Counted from the first letter of the stretch, positions 33,755 to 44,029 are shown. The stretch is 64,000 nt of DNA from Denitrobacterium detoxificans (GCF_001643775.1 NZ_CP011402.1:2382251-2446250); one strand, 5' to 3'. Numbers and translations: made by a program. Notes: generated by a model from the letters alone, not told the origin.

Positions 33755-35245
33755 CTACCAGACGATCTGACCGGTAACCAGGAAGTAGATGCTCACGACC
33801 AGAGCAACCAGAATAACGCCTACAGCAATCTTGTCGGCAGTGCCACGCAGATAGCCATCGCCGCGGCTCTTCTTCGACAGAACGTAAACCACAATGCCAG
33901 GGGCAAACAGAAAGCTCATGATGGTAAGGCCCACGGCGCCCGTTGCCCAGCAGAGCAGCAGAGCGTACGCAACGCCAAGCAGACCGATGATGCCGTAGAA
34001 CACGGGCGATGCGCTTACCTTGCCCTGGAAGGCTTCGGGTTCCTTAAAGGCGACCTTCACCATATACGCTGCGCTGAACAGGTACGGCAACAGGATCATG
34101 CCAGCAGAAAGCACGTAGAAGAACTGATACGTGTTATCGGAGAACATCATGATGAGCAGGAAGATCTCGATGATGCAGGCGTTCAGCACCAGCGTGCCAA
34201 CGGGCGAGCCCTTCTCGTTCGTCTTCGCAAAGAACGAAGGGAAGCCAGCCTTCTGCTGAGCAGCCTCGTAGGGGCTTTCGGCGGTAAGCACGATGTAGCC
34301 CAGCATGGCGCCAACAAGCGAAAGAACCACGCCGAAGTTGATAAGGATGGCGCCCCACTCGCCCACGGCGTATTCCATAAGGTTAGCCAGCGGCGGGTTC
34401 TCGAGGGCAGCCAGTTCGTCGAGCGGCATAACGCCCAGCGAAAGCAGCGAAACCATGAGGTAGATGCACAGGACGCAGATGAAGGCAACGATGGTGGCCT
34501 TGCCTACGTCGGAATCGCGGCGCGCGCGGCCGGAAATGGCCACGGCAGATTCGATGCCAATGAACACCCACACCGTGGTGGTGAGTGCGGAGAGAATCTT
34601 GTCGCCGCTGTTCAGGATGGCGCCGGTTTCGGCATCGGTGGTCATCACGTTGAAGTTCGCCATGAACGTGTCGGGATGGAAGTGACCCAGGAACACGATG
34701 GCGATGATGGCCGTAAAGATGGGCACCATCTTGGCGATGGTAACCACGGCGTTGATGGCCGCAGCTTCCGTAACGCCACGGGAAACCAGCCAGGTATAGA
34801 ACCAGACAATGCACGATGCGCCGATGATGGAAGGCAGGTTGTTGCCCGATTCGAAGACGGGGAAGAAGTACGCGAGCGCGCTAAACAACAGGGCGCTGAA
34901 GCTCACGATGCACAGAATGGCGGAAATCCAGTAGCCCCAGGCGCTGCAGAAGCCAATGAAGTGGCCGAAGCCCTCGCTGGCGTAGCTGTAGATGCCGCCC
35001 TTCAACTTGGGCTTCACGCGGGAAAGGCAGAAGAACGTAAGCACGAGGCACAGCACGCCCACGCCAGAGATGCACCAGGCAAGCACGATGGCCTGACCGT
35101 CGGCGCCGTTCGCCGCCATATCGCTGCACAGGCTGAAAACGCCCGAGCCAACAATGAGGGTAATTACGGAAGTGATAAGATGGAAGAACCCCATGCCCTG
35201 GGGATTGTCGACAGTCTGGTCGACGACAGCTGGTTTACCAGCCAT
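33755..35245 (-). CDS. APC-family basic amino acid antiporter (ArcD-like)
   Basis: A protein of 496 residues with 12 or more membrane helices. The N-terminal SVITLIVGSGVFSLCSDMA is the APC helix-1 substrate-binding signature with the G-S/A-G motif; VWVFIGIESAVAISGRARRDSDVGKAT matches the arginine/ornithine and related antiporter subgroup. AAAGGAG precedes the ATG. A 103-base gap separates it from the DDAH-like gene downstream. The most likely role is exchange of arginine-type substrate for citrulline or ornithine. Confidence 0.8.
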   Translation of the reverse strand: MAGKPAVVDQTVDNPQGMGFFHLITSVITLIVGSGVFSLCSDMAANGADGQAIVLAWCISGVGVLCLVLTFFCLSRVKPKLKGGIYSYASEGFGHFIGFCSAWGYWISAILCIVSFSALLFSALAYFFPVFESGNNLPSIIGASCIVWFYTWLVSRGVTEAAAINAVVTIAKMVPIFTAIIAIVFLGHFHPDTFMANFNVMTTDAETGAILNSGDKILSALTTTVWVFIGIESAVAISGRARRDSDVGKATIVAFICVLCIYLMVSLLSLGVMPLDELAALENPPLANLMEYAVGEWGAILINFGVVLSLVGAMLGYIVLTAESPYEAAQQKAGFPSFFAKTNEKGSPVGTLVLNACIIEIFLLIMMFSDNTYQFFYVLSAGMILLPYLFSAAYMVKVAFKEPEAFQGKVSASPVFYGIIGLLGVAYALLLCWATGAVGLTIMSFLFAPGIVVYVLSKKSRGDGYLRGTADKIAVGVILVALVVSIYFLVTGQIVW

Positions 35246-35358
35246 GCAAACTCCTTTACCGGGCTAAGCAAAAGCCGCGCATCTTTTACCCAGCGATATA
35301 CACAACGGTGAATAGATTACCACACCTAACGTTACTATTTTGTATATTTTGCCTGCGG

Positions 35359-38016
35359 TTAAGCGTTTGGATAGGTGCGTCTCCACAGCTCAACCCTGTG
35401 CAATTCCTCCATGTTCAAATCGCATCCAAGGCCCGCTTCCCCACCCACGGGGTTCACCACGAGCGACCCCTTTTCCAATACGAAGGGCGGTTCGGTAATG
35501 TCATGCTCGAAATAGCGCGACGTGTCGGAAATGTCGCCGGGAATGTTCATCCCAGGAAGCATGGCAAATGCCGCATGCAGGCGCTTGCTGATGCCCGTGT
35601 CGTACATCCCTCCCATCCATACGGTGACGCCCATGCTGCGGGCGCGCTTGTAGAAGTCCAGCGCAGGTTGCACTCCGCCGAACTTGCCAATCTTCATTAC
35701 CACGCAACGTAAGTCGCGATGCTCCTTCAGAATGCTGTCGAGCTGGCTGACGTTCGTCCAGCTCTCGTCGAGCGCAATGGGCGTGCGCAAGGTTCGCTGC
35801 AAGCGGGCCAAGCGTTCGAACAGGCCCTTTGGCCCCACATGAGGCACATGCTTCGGGTCGAGCGGCTCCTCGATGCAGGCAAGGTTCAACGCATCGAGGC
35901 GCTTGAGTTCCTTCATGTCATCTTCGGTAAAGCTCTGGTTCGCATCGGCCAGCAGCGTAAGATCGGGGAATTCCTCGCGCACGGCGATAATCGGGCGAAT
36001 ATGCCCGGGCTTCACCTTGATCTTCACGCGACGATACCCCGCGGCAAGCGCATCGCGCACGGCGTCGATCGTTTCGCGCTCGCCCATAATGCCCACAACG
36101 GCGCCACCAGGGGCGCAGCCTTCGGGCACGCCAAGCGCGGCGCCCTCTTCGGTCACGGTATCGCACGCACCGATAAGCTGGCGCACGGAAAGCCCCATGA
36201 CCTTGCCGTACAAATCCCAGAAGGCCGATTCCACGGCCGCCGCAGCAAGCGGATGCTTCTGCGCGGCGGGCACGCGGGAAAGCACGCGGCTCACTTCGAC
36301 GGGATGCAAAAACGTGTACTTCAGCACCACGGGAATGATGGCCTTTTCCAAAACGGGCAGGTCATCGTCGATGGTCTCGGGCAGATACCAGTCGGTGGAA
36401 AACGCCACGTCTTCACCCAGGCCCGTGCGACCCGCCCAGTCGGTGATGCGTACGATAAGCGATTCGCGCTCGCGCAGCTTCGTGCGCGCCGTTCGCTGGC
36501 CACCGCCCACCAGGGGCTGCTTCACGCGCCAGATATCGATCTTCACGGCTTCCAAGCGCTCGTTGTAACGCATGCGCAACGCCATGCGATTGACCTTGCC
36601 AATGCCCGTGCGCGGGAATTCCGGCAACACGATGATGTGCTTCGGCATGTAAATGCGCGCCAAGCGCGACTGCAGGCTAATGCGCACGGAGTCAGCCATG
36701 TCCTGGGCGTTGAACCCAGGCTCGTAGGCCATTTCGCGGGCTTCGGCGAAAGCAACGGGGCGACGGCCCCAGTCGGCATCTTCCACGCCGAACACGAAGG
36801 CGTCGGTTACGCCCGGCACCTGCAGCATCTTCTTGCGAATCTCTTCGGGATAGACGTTCTCGCCGCCGGACACGAACATGTCACCCGTACGCTCGGCCAC
36901 TTCCACGCGACCATCCACCAAGCGCGCTCGATCGCCCGTAATGAAGAAGCCGTCGGAGGTAAACGCAGCGTGCGCATTCAGGTAGCCCTTGAATACGCCA
37001 GGACCACGAACGCCCAGCTGACCATAGCCATTTTCGTCGGCGGAAAGAATGACCACCTGATACGGCGCCATGATGTCGAGCGCAAGGCCATCGCCCTGCT
37101 GGTACAAGCGTGAGGCCACATGACTGCACGTTTCCGTCATGCCATAACTGGTGTACACGCGCGCGCCATGGGCGGCAGCCTGCTCGAGCGTAACGCTATT
37201 GGGTGCGGCGCCGCCCAGCAAAATGCATTCGTACAGCGGCAGCACCTCTTCCGCGCGCGGCGAAGCGAGCATGTCCTGCAGCATCTTGTCGACAACGGAA
37301 ACGTGGGTACACCCGTACACAGCCGCATCGCAGAGCGTCTGCGTAGCATCGAAACGCCGATACATGATGAACGGAGTGTCGTTGAGCAGCGAGCGGATGA
37401 AGATTTCCAATCCACCCACGTGATACATGGGCAGCGTAAGCTGCCACGCGCCTTCGCCCGGCACGTTCAGGCGCATATTCGACGAGGCGGCAGCGCCCTG
37501 CAGGTTCGCCCATGAAAGCTCGGCGGCCTTCGGCCTGCCCGACGTGCCCGACGTGAACATGACCACCGCACGCGCGTGGCCATCGAACGCCCCGCTTCCG
37601 CGCTGCGCCCAATGCGCCAGTTGAGATGGATCCGCGTGCGAATCCTGAATAAGGCCAAGCACATCGGCTTCGCGAAGCACGCGCATGCCGCTTACGCGCA
37701 GCGACTGCTCTGCGCTGCGCAACCGCTCGGCTTTTTCTTGCGTCGTTAGACGGGCGTTCAGCGTGACGACGGTAAACCCGGCATAGGCCGCAGCCAGCAA
37801 CAAGTAGAGAAACGCGGGGCAATTACCCATGTCGCTGGCAACCACGCTGCCGCGACGAATGTCGGCCGCCTCGAGCGCCATGCCCAGGCGCGCGGCGCTC
37901 CTACGCACTTCCACGTAATTCACCTGGGCGTATTCAGCCGAAGCGTCGATGAAGCACGGCGCTTGCGGCGACTTGGCAATACGGTCCTCGATATGCTGCA
38001 GTATGGTTGCGGTCAT
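35359..38016 (-). CDS. menE: MenE-MenC fusion: o-succinylbenzoyl-CoA ligase and o-succinylbenzoate synthase
   Basis: A protein of 885 residues. The N-terminal ~525 residues are an AMP-forming ligase: the P-loop MFTSGTSGRPKA at ~153, TSYGMTET at ~290, then TGDRARLVDG and GIGKVNR. The C-terminal ~350 residues are an enolase-superfamily MenC: KIKVKPG, LLADANQ, CIEEP, ALDES and MKIGKFGG carry the acid-base lysines and metal ligands. MenC makes o-succinylbenzoate from SHCHC and MenE activates it with CoA, so two consecutive steps are joined in one chain in reverse order. It is the last gene of the menaquinone operon. Both active sites look intact. Confidence 0.88.
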   Translation of the reverse strand: MTATILQHIEDRIAKSPQAPCFIDASAEYAQVNYVEVRRSAARLGMALEAADIRRGSVVASDMGNCPAFLYLLLAAAYAGFTVVTLNARLTTQEKAERLRSAEQSLRVSGMRVLREADVLGLIQDSHADPSQLAHWAQRGSGAFDGHARAVVMFTSGTSGRPKAAELSWANLQGAAASSNMRLNVPGEGAWQLTLPMYHVGGLEIFIRSLLNDTPFIMYRRFDATQTLCDAAVYGCTHVSVVDKMLQDMLASPRAEEVLPLYECILLGGAAPNSVTLEQAAAHGARVYTSYGMTETCSHVASRLYQQGDGLALDIMAPYQVVILSADENGYGQLGVRGPGVFKGYLNAHAAFTSDGFFITGDRARLVDGRVEVAERTGDMFVSGGENVYPEEIRKKMLQVPGVTDAFVFGVEDADWGRRPVAFAEAREMAYEPGFNAQDMADSVRISLQSRLARIYMPKHIIVLPEFPRTGIGKVNRMALRMRYNERLEAVKIDIWRVKQPLVGGGQRTARTKLRERESLIVRITDWAGRTGLGEDVAFSTDWYLPETIDDDLPVLEKAIIPVVLKYTFLHPVEVSRVLSRVPAAQKHPLAAAAVESAFWDLYGKVMGLSVRQLIGACDTVTEEGAALGVPEGCAPGGAVVGIMGERETIDAVRDALAAGYRRVKIKVKPGHIRPIIAVREEFPDLTLLADANQSFTEDDMKELKRLDALNLACIEEPLDPKHVPHVGPKGLFERLARLQRTLRTPIALDESWTNVSQLDSILKEHRDLRCVVMKIGKFGGVQPALDFYKRARSMGVTVWMGGMYDTGISKRLHAAFAMLPGMNIPGDISDTSRYFEHDITEPPFVLEKGSLVVNPVGGEAGLGCDLNMEELHRVELWRRTYPNA

Positions 38017-38031
38017 GGTTAGGCTACATTC

Positions 38032-38047
38032 GATTTCACGTGAAACA
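38032..38047. other. Distal parS-like site
   Basis: GATTTCACGTGAAACA matches the 16-base parS found near the origin at 14 of 16 positions, with the TTTCACGTGAAA core intact. It lies between menB and menEC, about 20 kb from the main parS cluster. Confidence 0.5.
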
Positions 38048-38058
38048 CCCGGCAGATC

Positions 38059-38898
38059 CTAGGGAAACTTGGGGAACTGCGTGAAATCGGGCTTGCGCTT
38101 TTCTTTGAACGCGTCGCGGCCTTCCTTGGCCTCGTCGGTGGTGTAGTAAAGCAGCGTGGCATCGCCCGCAAGCTGAGCAAGGCCGGCATAGCCGTCAGTT
38201 GCGGCGTTGAAGCTTGCCTTCATGAAGCGCAGGGCCGTGGGACTCCACTGCAGAATCTCGCGCGCCCAGGCAACGGTTTCCGCTTCCAGCTCGTCGAACG
38301 GCACGACCTTGTTGACCATGCCCATTTCCAGCGCCTCGGCTGCCGTGTACTGACGGCAGAGGTACCAGATTTCGCGCGCCTTCTTCTGGCCCACGATGGC
38401 AGCCAGGTACGAAGCGCCATAACCAGCATCGAAGCTACCAACCTTCGGGCCGGTCTGGCCGAACTTCGCGGTATCGGCCGCAAGCGACAGATCGCACAGC
38501 AGATGCAGAATGTGACCGCCGCCAATGGCGTAGCCGTTGACCATAGCGATGATGGGCTTCGGTACAATACGCATCAGGCGCTGAAGGTCGAGCACGTTCA
38601 GACGCGGGATGTTGTCTTCGCCCACGTAGCCGCCATTGCCACGAATCTTCTGGTCACCGCCACTGCAGAACGCCTCGTCCTCGTGACGGCCACCGTGATT
38701 GGCGCCCGTAAGGATGATGACGCCGATTTCCGCATCGTCACGCGCTTCGGAAAACGCGTCGTACATCTCGTTAACGGTAAGCGGCGTGAACGCATTGCGG
38801 CGCTCGGGTCGATTGATGGTGATCTTCGCGATGCCATCGAACGTCTCGTAGACGATTTCGCGGTATTCCTTACCGCGCTTCCACTCGAAGTCGCTCAT
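38059..38898 (-). CDS. menB: 1,4-dihydroxy-2-naphthoyl-CoA synthase
   Basis: A protein of 279 residues of the crotonase family. MenB hallmarks are present: FCSGGDQ at ~80, the oxyanion-hole NGYAIGGGH at ~120, and [14 protein letters not shown], whose Asp/Tyr are catalytic. It closes the second ring of the naphthoquinone from o-succinylbenzoyl-CoA. The length is normal. It lies between menH and menEC in the operon, 11 bases after menH. Confidence 0.93.
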   Translation of the reverse strand: MSDFEWKRGKEYREIVYETFDGIAKITINRPERRNAFTPLTVNEMYDAFSEARDDAEIGVIILTGANHGGRHEDEAFCSGGDQKIRGNGGYVGEDNIPRLNVLDLQRLMRIVPKPIIAMVNGYAIGGGHILHLLCDLSLAADTAKFGQTGPKVGSFDAGYGASYLAAIVGQKKAREIWYLCRQYTAAEALEMGMVNKVVPFDELEAETVAWAREILQWSPTALRFMKASFNAATDGYAGLAQLAGDATLLYYTTDEAKEGRDAFKEKRKPDFTQFPKFP

Positions 38899-38909
38899 AT
38901 CCTGCCTTC

Positions 38910-39659
38910 CTATTCCATGCCCCGTGCTTCATTGAGCACGCAGGCGAATTCACTTGGTCGTTCCATATGAACGTTGTGCCCGCAATCGAAGCGGGTCACG
39001 GCAATGCCAGCCGTCTGGCACGCATCGGCAATGCGCGAATAGCGTTCGTCACGCTCGCCCGCCAGAAAGCGAACGGGCACGGGCAACGACGCGAGCATGC
39101 GCACCGTATCTGCCTGCAGCGCCATGGTCTGCACGCCACCGTCGCGAAGCTGGCCAGCCAACGCGCGCGCATCGCACGCAAGGCGCATGGCACGCTGAGT
39201 GCGCTGCACCTCTTCGGGCTGTTCCAGCTGCGTAGCAAACAGCGGCAGCTTTTCCCACCAGTCTACAACTTCCTGAATGGATTCGGCCTGTTCCATGCGC
39301 TGCGCCCACGCGTTGTTACGCTCGGCAAACCACGCGCGCTCAGCTTCGTCCACGCAACCCAGGCCAGCGCTTTCCAACACGAGCGCAGCCAAGGTCTGCG
39401 GAAACGCGCGGGCATATTCCACCGCAACGCGGCCGCCCATGGAATACCCCACGAGCACCACCTTGTCGCACGCGTTTTCCTGGCAAATCTGCATCACGGA
39501 GCGATGCACTGACTCCGCCAACTGGGGCAGCGAATACCCCTGCGATCCAAGCACGTAGTTGATGGCATGGGCATTCCCACCGGGAACGGCGTCGACAACG
39601 CTGTTCCACGTACGCGCATCCTGCATGAACCCATGCAGGAGAATGATGGGCAACGGCAT
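38910..39659 (-). CDS. menH: Alpha/beta hydrolase, SHCHC synthase
   Basis: A protein of 249 residues. The catalytic triad is visible: Ser in VGYSMGGR (~72), Asp in GERDERY (~199) and His in GHNVHMERP (~228). MenH removes pyruvate from the MenD product. The position directly after menD (12 bases) and before menB supports the call over a generic hydrolase. Confidence 0.88.
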   Translation of the reverse strand: MPLPIILLHGFMQDARTWNSVVDAVPGGNAHAINYVLGSQGYSLPQLAESVHRSVMQICQENACDKVVLVGYSMGGRVAVEYARAFPQTLAALVLESAGLGCVDEAERAWFAERNNAWAQRMEQAESIQEVVDWWEKLPLFATQLEQPEEVQRTQRAMRLACDARALAGQLRDGGVQTMALQADTVRMLASLPVPVRFLAGERDERYSRIADACQTAGIAVTRFDCGHNVHMERPSEFACVLNEARGME

Positions 39660-39671
39660 GGCGGATCGAAC

Positions 39672-41921
39672 CTACCAGTAACGGCCGTAGCGGAATTCCA
39701 CGCCAGCCAGCGGCACCGACACGTCAATGATGTTGATGCCCGGCTCGCCCAGGAAGCTCTCGTAGATGCGACGGAAGTCGTGCACCGAGCTCACGCGGCG
39801 ATAGCCCGCGCCGAACGCCTGCGCCAGATGCTTGCAATCGACATTCTGCGGCGTGAGGAACAAACGGCCAAAGTAATCTTCGGTCGACTTCTGCGGAAGC
39901 ATATCGAAGATGGCGCCACCGTTGTTGTTCAAGAGCACCACGATGATCGAGGGCACGGGGCCGTCGTGACGAATCTCGCGAATGTGCATTTCGTTCTGCA
40001 GCGACAGAGCATTCGCATCGTGCAGGAACGCCAGGTCGCCCGTAAGGACGGTGGTCTGCTCGTACGCCTGCGCCGCGCCAATGGCAGAAGACAGCGTGCC
40101 ATCGATGCCATTCAGGCCACGGTTGCACAGCACGCGGATGTTCTTGTCGGACTTGCAGTAGAACGTGTCAATGGCGCGAATGCTCATGCTATTCGCGCTG
40201 AACAGCAGCGACCCTTCGGGAATGAGCGACATCATCTTGGCAACGTAGGCGCCTTCGAAATCGTCGGCTCCCACGCGGCTGGGCACTGACGTGATGCGCT
40301 CGCGCGCTTCGTCATTGGCAGCCATCCACTCCTCCACGCACTTCACGCTCGCCGTGCTCTTGGCGCGCACGCCAATCATGCCAGCGGCGAACACCACGGG
40401 CAGGGCATGCACGAACAGCGACGTGCTTGCAGAATAATCGCGCGTATCGCGCATATCGACGGCGATCTGCGTGGGGTTCATTTCCTGCAGCGCCATGAAG
40501 CAACGCTTGGAAACCGGCCAGCGGCCAAAACGAATGACCACGTCGACGCGCGGCGCTTCCCCGCCGAAAACGGTATCGTAGTTGTCGATGACGTACGGGT
40601 CGTCCACGCAACGCAGACCCGACAAGGGGTCAGCCAGCAGCGGAATGTGGCACTTGTGCGCGAACTCGAGCATCACCTGCACGTCTTCGGAGTTATTGCA
40701 CGTGCCTTCGCCGCAGAGAGCGATGGTGCGCTTGCCGTGGAACACCTTGAAGATGCCGCGAGCATCGCCCGGGCGTAGCCCCTGACCAGGGACTACGGTA
40801 GGCGGAAGCGGGTTGACCTTTTCGGAGCCCTTGCTGCGGGCAGGCTTCAACGGCTCATCGAACGGGAAGTTGATATGCACGGGGCCGCCATCGCAGCTAG
40901 CCGCACCAGGTACGGAGCCATGCGCAGCAACACATGCCTCCAGAGCCGTTTGGCGCGCGAAGGCAAGGGCCTCATCGGTTGCCGCAGGCTGGGGCATCTG
41001 CACGAATTTCTTTACGTGGTCGCCGAACATCTTCAGCTGATCGCACGTTTGCGGGGCTCCCAGGCCCTGCAGGCGCGAGGGGCGATCGCCCGAAAGCAGC
41101 AGCAGAGGCACGCGACTTGCTTCGGCCTCCAGCACGGCGGGCATCCAATTGCCCACGGCCGTGCCGCTCGTGCAGATTACGGCGACAGGCTGGCGCTTCG
41201 CTTTGGCCAGACCAAGCGCGAAGAATGCAGCGCCGCGTTCGTCGACATCGACATACACGCTTCCGAAGCGCTCGAATGCCTTCATGGCAAGACCGGTGGA
41301 ACGGGAGCCCGGGCTGATGACGTAATCGGTTACGCCGCAGCGCTCGAGTTCAGAAAAGAACGCATCCAGGTATTCCGAGGTGATTTCCGCAGGGTCGGTG
41401 GGAATGACGCGCGGCTCGCGCTCCACGACGGGAGCGGACTCTTCGCGTTCGACCACAACGGCGGCATGCGCGCCCTCGGCCTTTTCCTGCTGGGCAGGTT
41501 CGGCAACTGCGGGCTCGGAAACCATAATGGATTCAATGGGCTGTTCCACCGGAGCCGGCTTCTGTTCCACGACGGCTGCCTGGCTGGCAGCAGGCTGAGC
41601 AACGGCAGTACGAGCCGCGCTCTTCGACTGGGCATGCGCGGCAACAGCCGACGCCGCCGTTACGGCAGCAGCGGTAGCCTCGGCGCGACGCATGGCAGCC
41701 ATGGCCGCGCGGCGCGCCTCTTCGACCTCGCGCTCGCGACGAGACATGGGAACCTGCTGCTGAGGCTTGGTAGAAGGAGGCATGGTGTAGCCAGCCCCAT
41801 CGGAAACCGGCGGAGTGTAGCTACGCCCACGCTCGCGCGCGATGGCCTTTGCAGCAGCCTCGATGATGCCCTGATCAATCGAGATCTTCCTTGCTGGAAT
41901 TGGTTGCGTTGCGTCTTCCAT
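39672..41921 (-). CDS. menD: SEPHCHC synthase with a long Ala-rich N-terminal extension
   Basis: A protein of 749 residues against about 550-580 usual for MenD. The enzyme proper starts near residue 178 (YLDAFFSELERCGVTDYVISPGSRSTGL) and has the thiamin-diphosphate motifs (CTSGTAVGNWMPAV, and GDLAFLHDANAL near the C-terminus). It adds a succinyl group from 2-oxoglutarate to isochorismate. The first ~175 residues are Ala/Glu/Pro-rich and low in complexity, with a coiled-coil-like SRREREVEEARRAAMAAM stretch. The ATG overlaps the menF stop (TAATG), which argues that the extension is translated. Its role is unknown. Confidence 0.9.
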   Translation of the reverse strand: MEDATQPIPARKISIDQGIIEAAAKAIARERGRSYTPPVSDGAGYTMPPSTKPQQQVPMSRREREVEEARRAAMAAMRRAEATAAAVTAASAVAAHAQSKSAARTAVAQPAASQAAVVEQKPAPVEQPIESIMVSEPAVAEPAQQEKAEGAHAAVVVEREESAPVVEREPRVIPTDPAEITSEYLDAFFSELERCGVTDYVISPGSRSTGLAMKAFERFGSVYVDVDERGAAFFALGLAKAKRQPVAVICTSGTAVGNWMPAVLEAEASRVPLLLLSGDRPSRLQGLGAPQTCDQLKMFGDHVKKFVQMPQPAATDEALAFARQTALEACVAAHGSVPGAASCDGGPVHINFPFDEPLKPARSKGSEKVNPLPPTVVPGQGLRPGDARGIFKVFHGKRTIALCGEGTCNNSEDVQVMLEFAHKCHIPLLADPLSGLRCVDDPYVIDNYDTVFGGEAPRVDVVIRFGRWPVSKRCFMALQEMNPTQIAVDMRDTRDYSASTSLFVHALPVVFAAGMIGVRAKSTASVKCVEEWMAANDEARERITSVPSRVGADDFEGAYVAKMMSLIPEGSLLFSANSMSIRAIDTFYCKSDKNIRVLCNRGLNGIDGTLSSAIGAAQAYEQTTVLTGDLAFLHDANALSLQNEMHIREIRHDGPVPSIIVVLLNNNGGAIFDMLPQKSTEDYFGRLFLTPQNVDCKHLAQAFGAGYRRVSSVHDFRRIYESFLGEPGINIIDVSVPLAGVEFRYGRYW

Positions 41922-43180
41922 TAGTCCCTATCTTCCCCATTGAAAGCCGAAAGAATGGTCTTCAACTTCATATCTATCTCATCGTATTCCGAATCGGCAT
42001 CGCTACCAGCCACGATTCCGCAGCCTGCGTAGACATAGCCGTTTTCTCCATCGAACACGCCGCAGCGGATGGCTACAGAAAATGCGCCGTTTCCATCGCC
42101 GTCGACATAGCCCACCGAACCGCCGAAGAAGCCACGGTTATACGGTTCGACCTGACGCAGGAGCATCATGGCCTCGCCCACCGGCGTACCAGAAAGAGCG
42201 GGCGTGGGCGAAAGCTGCCCCGCCAGATTCTGAACGCTGCGCCCCTCCATCATCTGCGCCGAAACGGGCGTGTGCAAATGCTGCACGTGCTGCAGCGGCT
42301 TGATGATGGGAGCAGCAGGAATTTCCACATCGTGGCAGTTGCGCTCGACGACCCCACGAATGAAATCGACTACGAAGGCATGTTCGCGGCGATTCTTGTC
42401 GTCGGAAAGAAGCTCGTTTGCCAGGGCTTCGCGCTCTTCGGGCGTATTGCCCACTCCAATGGTGCCCGCCAGGCATTCGCTCTGGATGTTGGTTCCCTGC
42501 TTGCGAACGAGGAGCTCGGGCGTACAGCCGCAGAAGAACACATCGCCGTAGCGATACATGAACACCGTTCCACGCGCACTGCCGTCGATAAGGTTCACCA
42601 GCAAATCCTTGCTGGAAAACGGTTCGCTGGCATGCAGGGGCAGACGACGCGAAAGCACCGCTTTCGAAATGCGGCCCGAATCGATGGCAGTCAGCGTTTG
42701 CTCCATTTCGCGATGCCAAGCGCTGCGCGAATCGCTTCCCAGGGTATACGGAATGGTGCGACGCGTGCGCGCGGGCGCAGATTGCGCCTGGCGGAGGAAT
42801 CGCTGCACGCGACCCTCGTACACGGGACCCAAACTATTCACCTGCAAATACGAACCCTCTTCGTTCTGAACGAGAACGATTTCAGGAACCAGAAAGCGCA
42901 GGCATGGGAACGACGAAAACATCTCGTCGGCCGGCGCGGGGTTTTCCGCGTCGAAACGCTGATATGTGAACATATACGGCGGGATTTCTTCGGAGCCCTC
43001 CACCACGTATTCCACGTCGGAAGCGGAGCAGAGCGCAATACAGCGACCCAAGCCGAACAAACGGGCGGGCCCGCTTTTCTCGTAGTAAACGAATTGATCG
43101 GTAAAACCCTTTTGGAGCTGGCAAAACGCATCTACGATGTCCGCACCCAAAGGCAATGCGTACGTGTAGATTTTTGCCAT
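41921..43180 (-). CDS. menF: Isochorismate synthase
   Basis: A protein of 419 residues of the chorismate-utilising family. The C-terminal part carries SKAVLSRR, FMYRYGDVFFCGCTPELLV, LAGTIG, VQHLHTPV and SPTPALSGTPVGEAM, all typical of isochorismate synthases. It converts chorismate to isochorismate, the first step to menaquinone. It heads the five-gene men operon. The start at 43180 has AGGGG upstream and gives the usual length; a GTG at 43207 is an alternative. Confidence 0.9.
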   Translation of the reverse strand: MAKIYTYALPLGADIVDAFCQLQKGFTDQFVYYEKSGPARLFGLGRCIALCSASDVEYVVEGSEEIPPYMFTYQRFDAENPAPADEMFSSFPCLRFLVPEIVLVQNEEGSYLQVNSLGPVYEGRVQRFLRQAQSAPARTRRTIPYTLGSDSRSAWHREMEQTLTAIDSGRISKAVLSRRLPLHASEPFSSKDLLVNLIDGSARGTVFMYRYGDVFFCGCTPELLVRKQGTNIQSECLAGTIGVGNTPEEREALANELLSDDKNRREHAFVVDFIRGVVERNCHDVEIPAAPIIKPLQHVQHLHTPVSAQMMEGRSVQNLAGQLSPTPALSGTPVGEAMMLLRQVEPYNRGFFGGSVGYVDGDGNGAFSVAIRCGVFDGENGYVYAGCGIVAGSDADSEYDEIDMKLKTILSAFNGEDRD

Positions 43181-43293
43181 GAAGAACGCCCCTATCGCTC
43201 GAACCACCGTCCACCCATTCTAGCATTGATAGCGCCCTCTCGGGGGCTCCATGGGTGCCTATGAGGATAAACGCAAAAGACAGTGCGCAAGCG

Positions 43294-43944
43294 CTATCGG
43301 GAAAGCAATCCCAGCAGGTTTTCGGGAGCATGAACGATGGCATCAGCGCCTGCAGAGACGAGCACGGGTTCGGGGTTATAGCCCCACGACACGCCCGCAG
43401 CAAACACGCCTGCTGCCTTCGAAACCTCGATATCGACAGGCGAATCGCCCACGTACACCGTCTTCTCGGGGACGGTGCCCAGCTCGGCGATGGTCTTCAG
43501 GAGACCCGTAGGGTCGGGCTTACGCGGATAGTCGGGGCATTCGCCATGGATGGCGTCGAAGACGCCTGGGTAGTAGCGCTCCGTGACTTCCTTGGTTGCG
43601 GCGTCAAACTTGTTACTGAGCACAGCGACCTTGATGCCCGTGCGCTTGAGCGTTTCAATCGTGGAGGGCATGCCCTTGAAGGGGATGGTCTCCTCGAAGC
43701 CAAACGTTGGGTACAGTTCCTTCCAACGATTGAAGACCGCCACGCGCTTTTCCTCGGGCGTGTTGCTCGGTACCGCCTGGTCGATAAGCGCGCGGGCGCC
43801 ATGGCCTACGAAGCTGAGGACATCCTTCGACGTATGCTGCGGAAGGCCGAACTCCTTGAGCGTAGCGTTCGTGAGGAGCACCAAATCGGGCAACGTATCC
43901 AGAATCGTGCCGTCGCAATCAAAGATAAATGCTTCCCGCGCCAT
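43294..43944 (-). CDS. HAD-superfamily phosphatase (phosphoglycolate phosphatase-like)
   Basis: A protein of 216 residues. HAD motifs: FDCDGTILDT (nucleophile Asp9), VLSNK (motif II, ~107), KPDPTG (motif III Lys, ~141) and VGDSPVDIE (motif IV, ~164). An alpha-helical cap between motifs I and II puts it in the Gph/PgpH group. The true substrate is not readable. GGGAGCG precedes the ATG. It is separated from menF by 113 bases and may be transcribed alone. Confidence 0.85.
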   Translation of the reverse strand: MAREAFIFDCDGTILDTLPDLVLLTNATLKEFGLPQHTSKDVLSFVGHGARALIDQAVPSNTPEEKRVAVFNRWKELYPTFGFEETIPFKGMPSTIETLKRTGIKVAVLSNKFDAATKEVTERYYPGVFDAIHGECPDYPRKPDPTGLLKTIAELGTVPEKTVYVGDSPVDIEVSKAAGVFAAGVSWGYNPEPVLVSAGADAIVHAPENLLGLLSR

Positions 43945-43971
43945 GGCGCTCCCATCTGCCCCGCAGCCGAA

Positions 43972-43987
43972 TGTTTCACGGGAAACA
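43972..43987. other. parS-like site, one mismatch
   Basis: TGTTTCACGGGAAACA, 15 of 16 positions identical to parS, lies just upstream of the HAD gene. A second near-match with two differences lies at 44254-44269, and another with one difference at 32522-32537. Confidence 0.4.
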
Positions 43988-44029
43988 TCGTAGCACTGCC
44001 TGACCTGAAGGATTTCAATTCCATGCCCC

